DNA from: Clostridiales bacterium
GTDB lineage: Bacteria; Bacillota; Clostridia; Oscillospirales; Oscillospiraceae
Length of the DNA stretch: 15,412 nt
Assembly: GCA_012728025.1 (NCBI GenBank)
Contig: JAAYFX010000227.1
Span: forward strand, 1 to 15,412
Direction: 5' to 3'
Shown: positions 14,718 to 15,412 of the stretch, in pieces
Numbering within the stretch: position 1 is the stretch's first letter
Layout of the letters: every line of letters starts with the position of its first letter
Program-made: the position numbers and the translations under genes
The notes under the pieces: model-generated
The model's input: only the letters and a program-made list of their open reading frames with translations
Databases searched by the model: none
Told to the model about the DNA's origin: nothing

Positions 14718-15412
14718 ATGAAAAGACTAATTTCCATAATAGCAATTATCTCTTTGTTTGCCAATTTAACAGCTTGCGGAAATTCCGCTGGGGATGCTGA
14801 TAATAGCAAAGCGTTTGACGACGATGGGCGAACAGAGCTGATTCTGGCTACTGATGCAAGCTCTTCCGATATTGCCTACATAGTAAACAGCTTTAATCAA
14901 AGCAGTAAGGACTATACGATAAAGGTTTCATACTACGGAACACGTGAAAAGAATATGGACCATCTTAGAACAGAGATTATTGCGGGAAACACTCCGGACA
15001 TTTACGCCTTTACCCAGAGCCAGCTTGCTGATGTGCAAATTCCAATTTACGAGGATTTGCTTCCTTATCTGGACAATGACCCCTCTTACAACCGAGAAAC
15101 CTTTGTATCCAGCCTGTTTCAGGCAATAACTAAGGGCGGCAGTCTTGACTATATTCCCTATGACTTTTATGTCGAAACCTTTACCGCTCGTGAGAGTGTT
15201 GTGGGCAAAAGGTCGGGCCTTACCATGGAAGAAGCGGAAGGCTTTGCAAAGGATATGGGGCCGGATGTCAATATCTTTCCGGCTTGGCTACCAAGACAGG
15301 CGCTGCTTGCGCATATTGTCACCTTTTCGGCAGCAAAATTTATTGACCGAGCCGCTGGTACCTGCGATTTTCTTGACCCTGAGTTTATCGAGCTTTTAGA
15401 GCAGTGCAAAGC
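14718..15412 (+). CDS. ABC-transporter extracellular solute-binding lipoprotein, family 1-like (3' truncated by window end)
   Basis: Predicted lipid-anchored substrate-binding protein of an ABC importer; sugars or oligosaccharides are usual for the family. The frame is open from ATG 14718 to the window edge (231 codons). It starts MKRLISIIAI, with a hydrophobic core and the lipobox LTAC, so C20 is the modified cysteine. After a short polar linker comes ELILATDASSSDIAYIVNSF, the typical first strand and helix of the fold, then RTEIIAGNTPDIYAF, the family's 'agnaPDI' signature. The domain continues with YLDNDP and IPYDFYVETF. No strong ribosome site is seen: AAAGG at 14696-14700 is 17 nt away. 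The permease and ATPase genes, if adjacent, lie outside. It is divergent from the cysteine-rich membrane protein and has its own promoter. Confidence 0.85.
   Translation, partial: MKRLISIIAIISLFANLTACGNSAGDADNSKAFDDDGRTELILATDASSSDIAYIVNSFNQSSKDYTIKVSYYGTREKNMDHLRTEIIAGNTPDIYAFTQSQLADVQIPIYEDLLPYLDNDPSYNRETFVSSLFQAITKGGSLDYIPYDFYVETFTARESVVGKRSGLTMEEAEGFAKDMGPDVNIFPAWLPRQALLAHIVTFSAAKFIDRAAGTCDFLDPEFIELLEQCK

Overview
The window looks like chromosome from a Gram-positive, low-to-mid GC bacterium of class Clostridia (Bacillota). Evidence: a division and cell wall (dcw) cluster in Firmicutes style, a SpoVD-type transpeptidase with PASTA domains, a DivIB/FtsQ protein, strong AGGAGG-type ribosome sites, heavy use of ATA, AGA and AGG codons, a rubredoxin (typical of anaerobes), and a secreted protein with copper-amine-oxidase-like stalk repeats. 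An Oscillospirales-like source is my guess. The sequence cannot prove it.

Positions 106-10866 (+) hold the dcw cluster in the order spoVD, murE, mraY, ftsW, murG, murA, divIB/ftsQ, ftsZ. Most gaps are 22-45 bp, which suggests one long transcript. The murG-murA gap (120 bp) and the ftsQ-ftsZ gap (183 bp) are larger. The second contains a good promoter and a 5' UTR hairpin in front of ftsZ. Together the products make UDP-MurNAc precursors (MurA, MurE), transfer them to lipid (MraY, MurG), polymerise and cross-link the septal wall (FtsW, SpoVD), and organise the divisome (DivIB, FtsZ). murF, murD, murC, murB and ftsA are not present here.

Positions 10867-11011 carry three inverted repeats in a row. 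They are followed by a YihY/BrkB-family membrane protein (+, 11012-11869). A strong hairpin terminator at 11877-11920 separates it from a convergent 52-residue rubredoxin gene (-, 11932-12090) with its own consensus promoter. The 306 bp between the rubredoxin start and the next gene hold that promoter, a small palindrome at the predicted transcription start, and an unexplained plus-strand terminator-like hairpin.

Positions 12397-14543 (-) encode a secreted SGNH/GDSL hydrolase with two C-terminal stalk repeats and an unrecognised cysteine-rich membrane protein. A 174 bp divergent region with apparently overlapping promoters separates these from a lipoprotein gene (+, from 14718). That gene resembles ABC-transporter sugar-binding proteins and runs off the window end.

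No rRNA, tRNA, CRISPR array, insertion sequence or phage gene was seen. Most of the window is ordinary core genome. The points worth a second look are the reduced dcw gene content, the unusual FtsZ tail, the palindrome clusters around ftsZ, the cysteine-rich membrane protein and the orphan hairpin.
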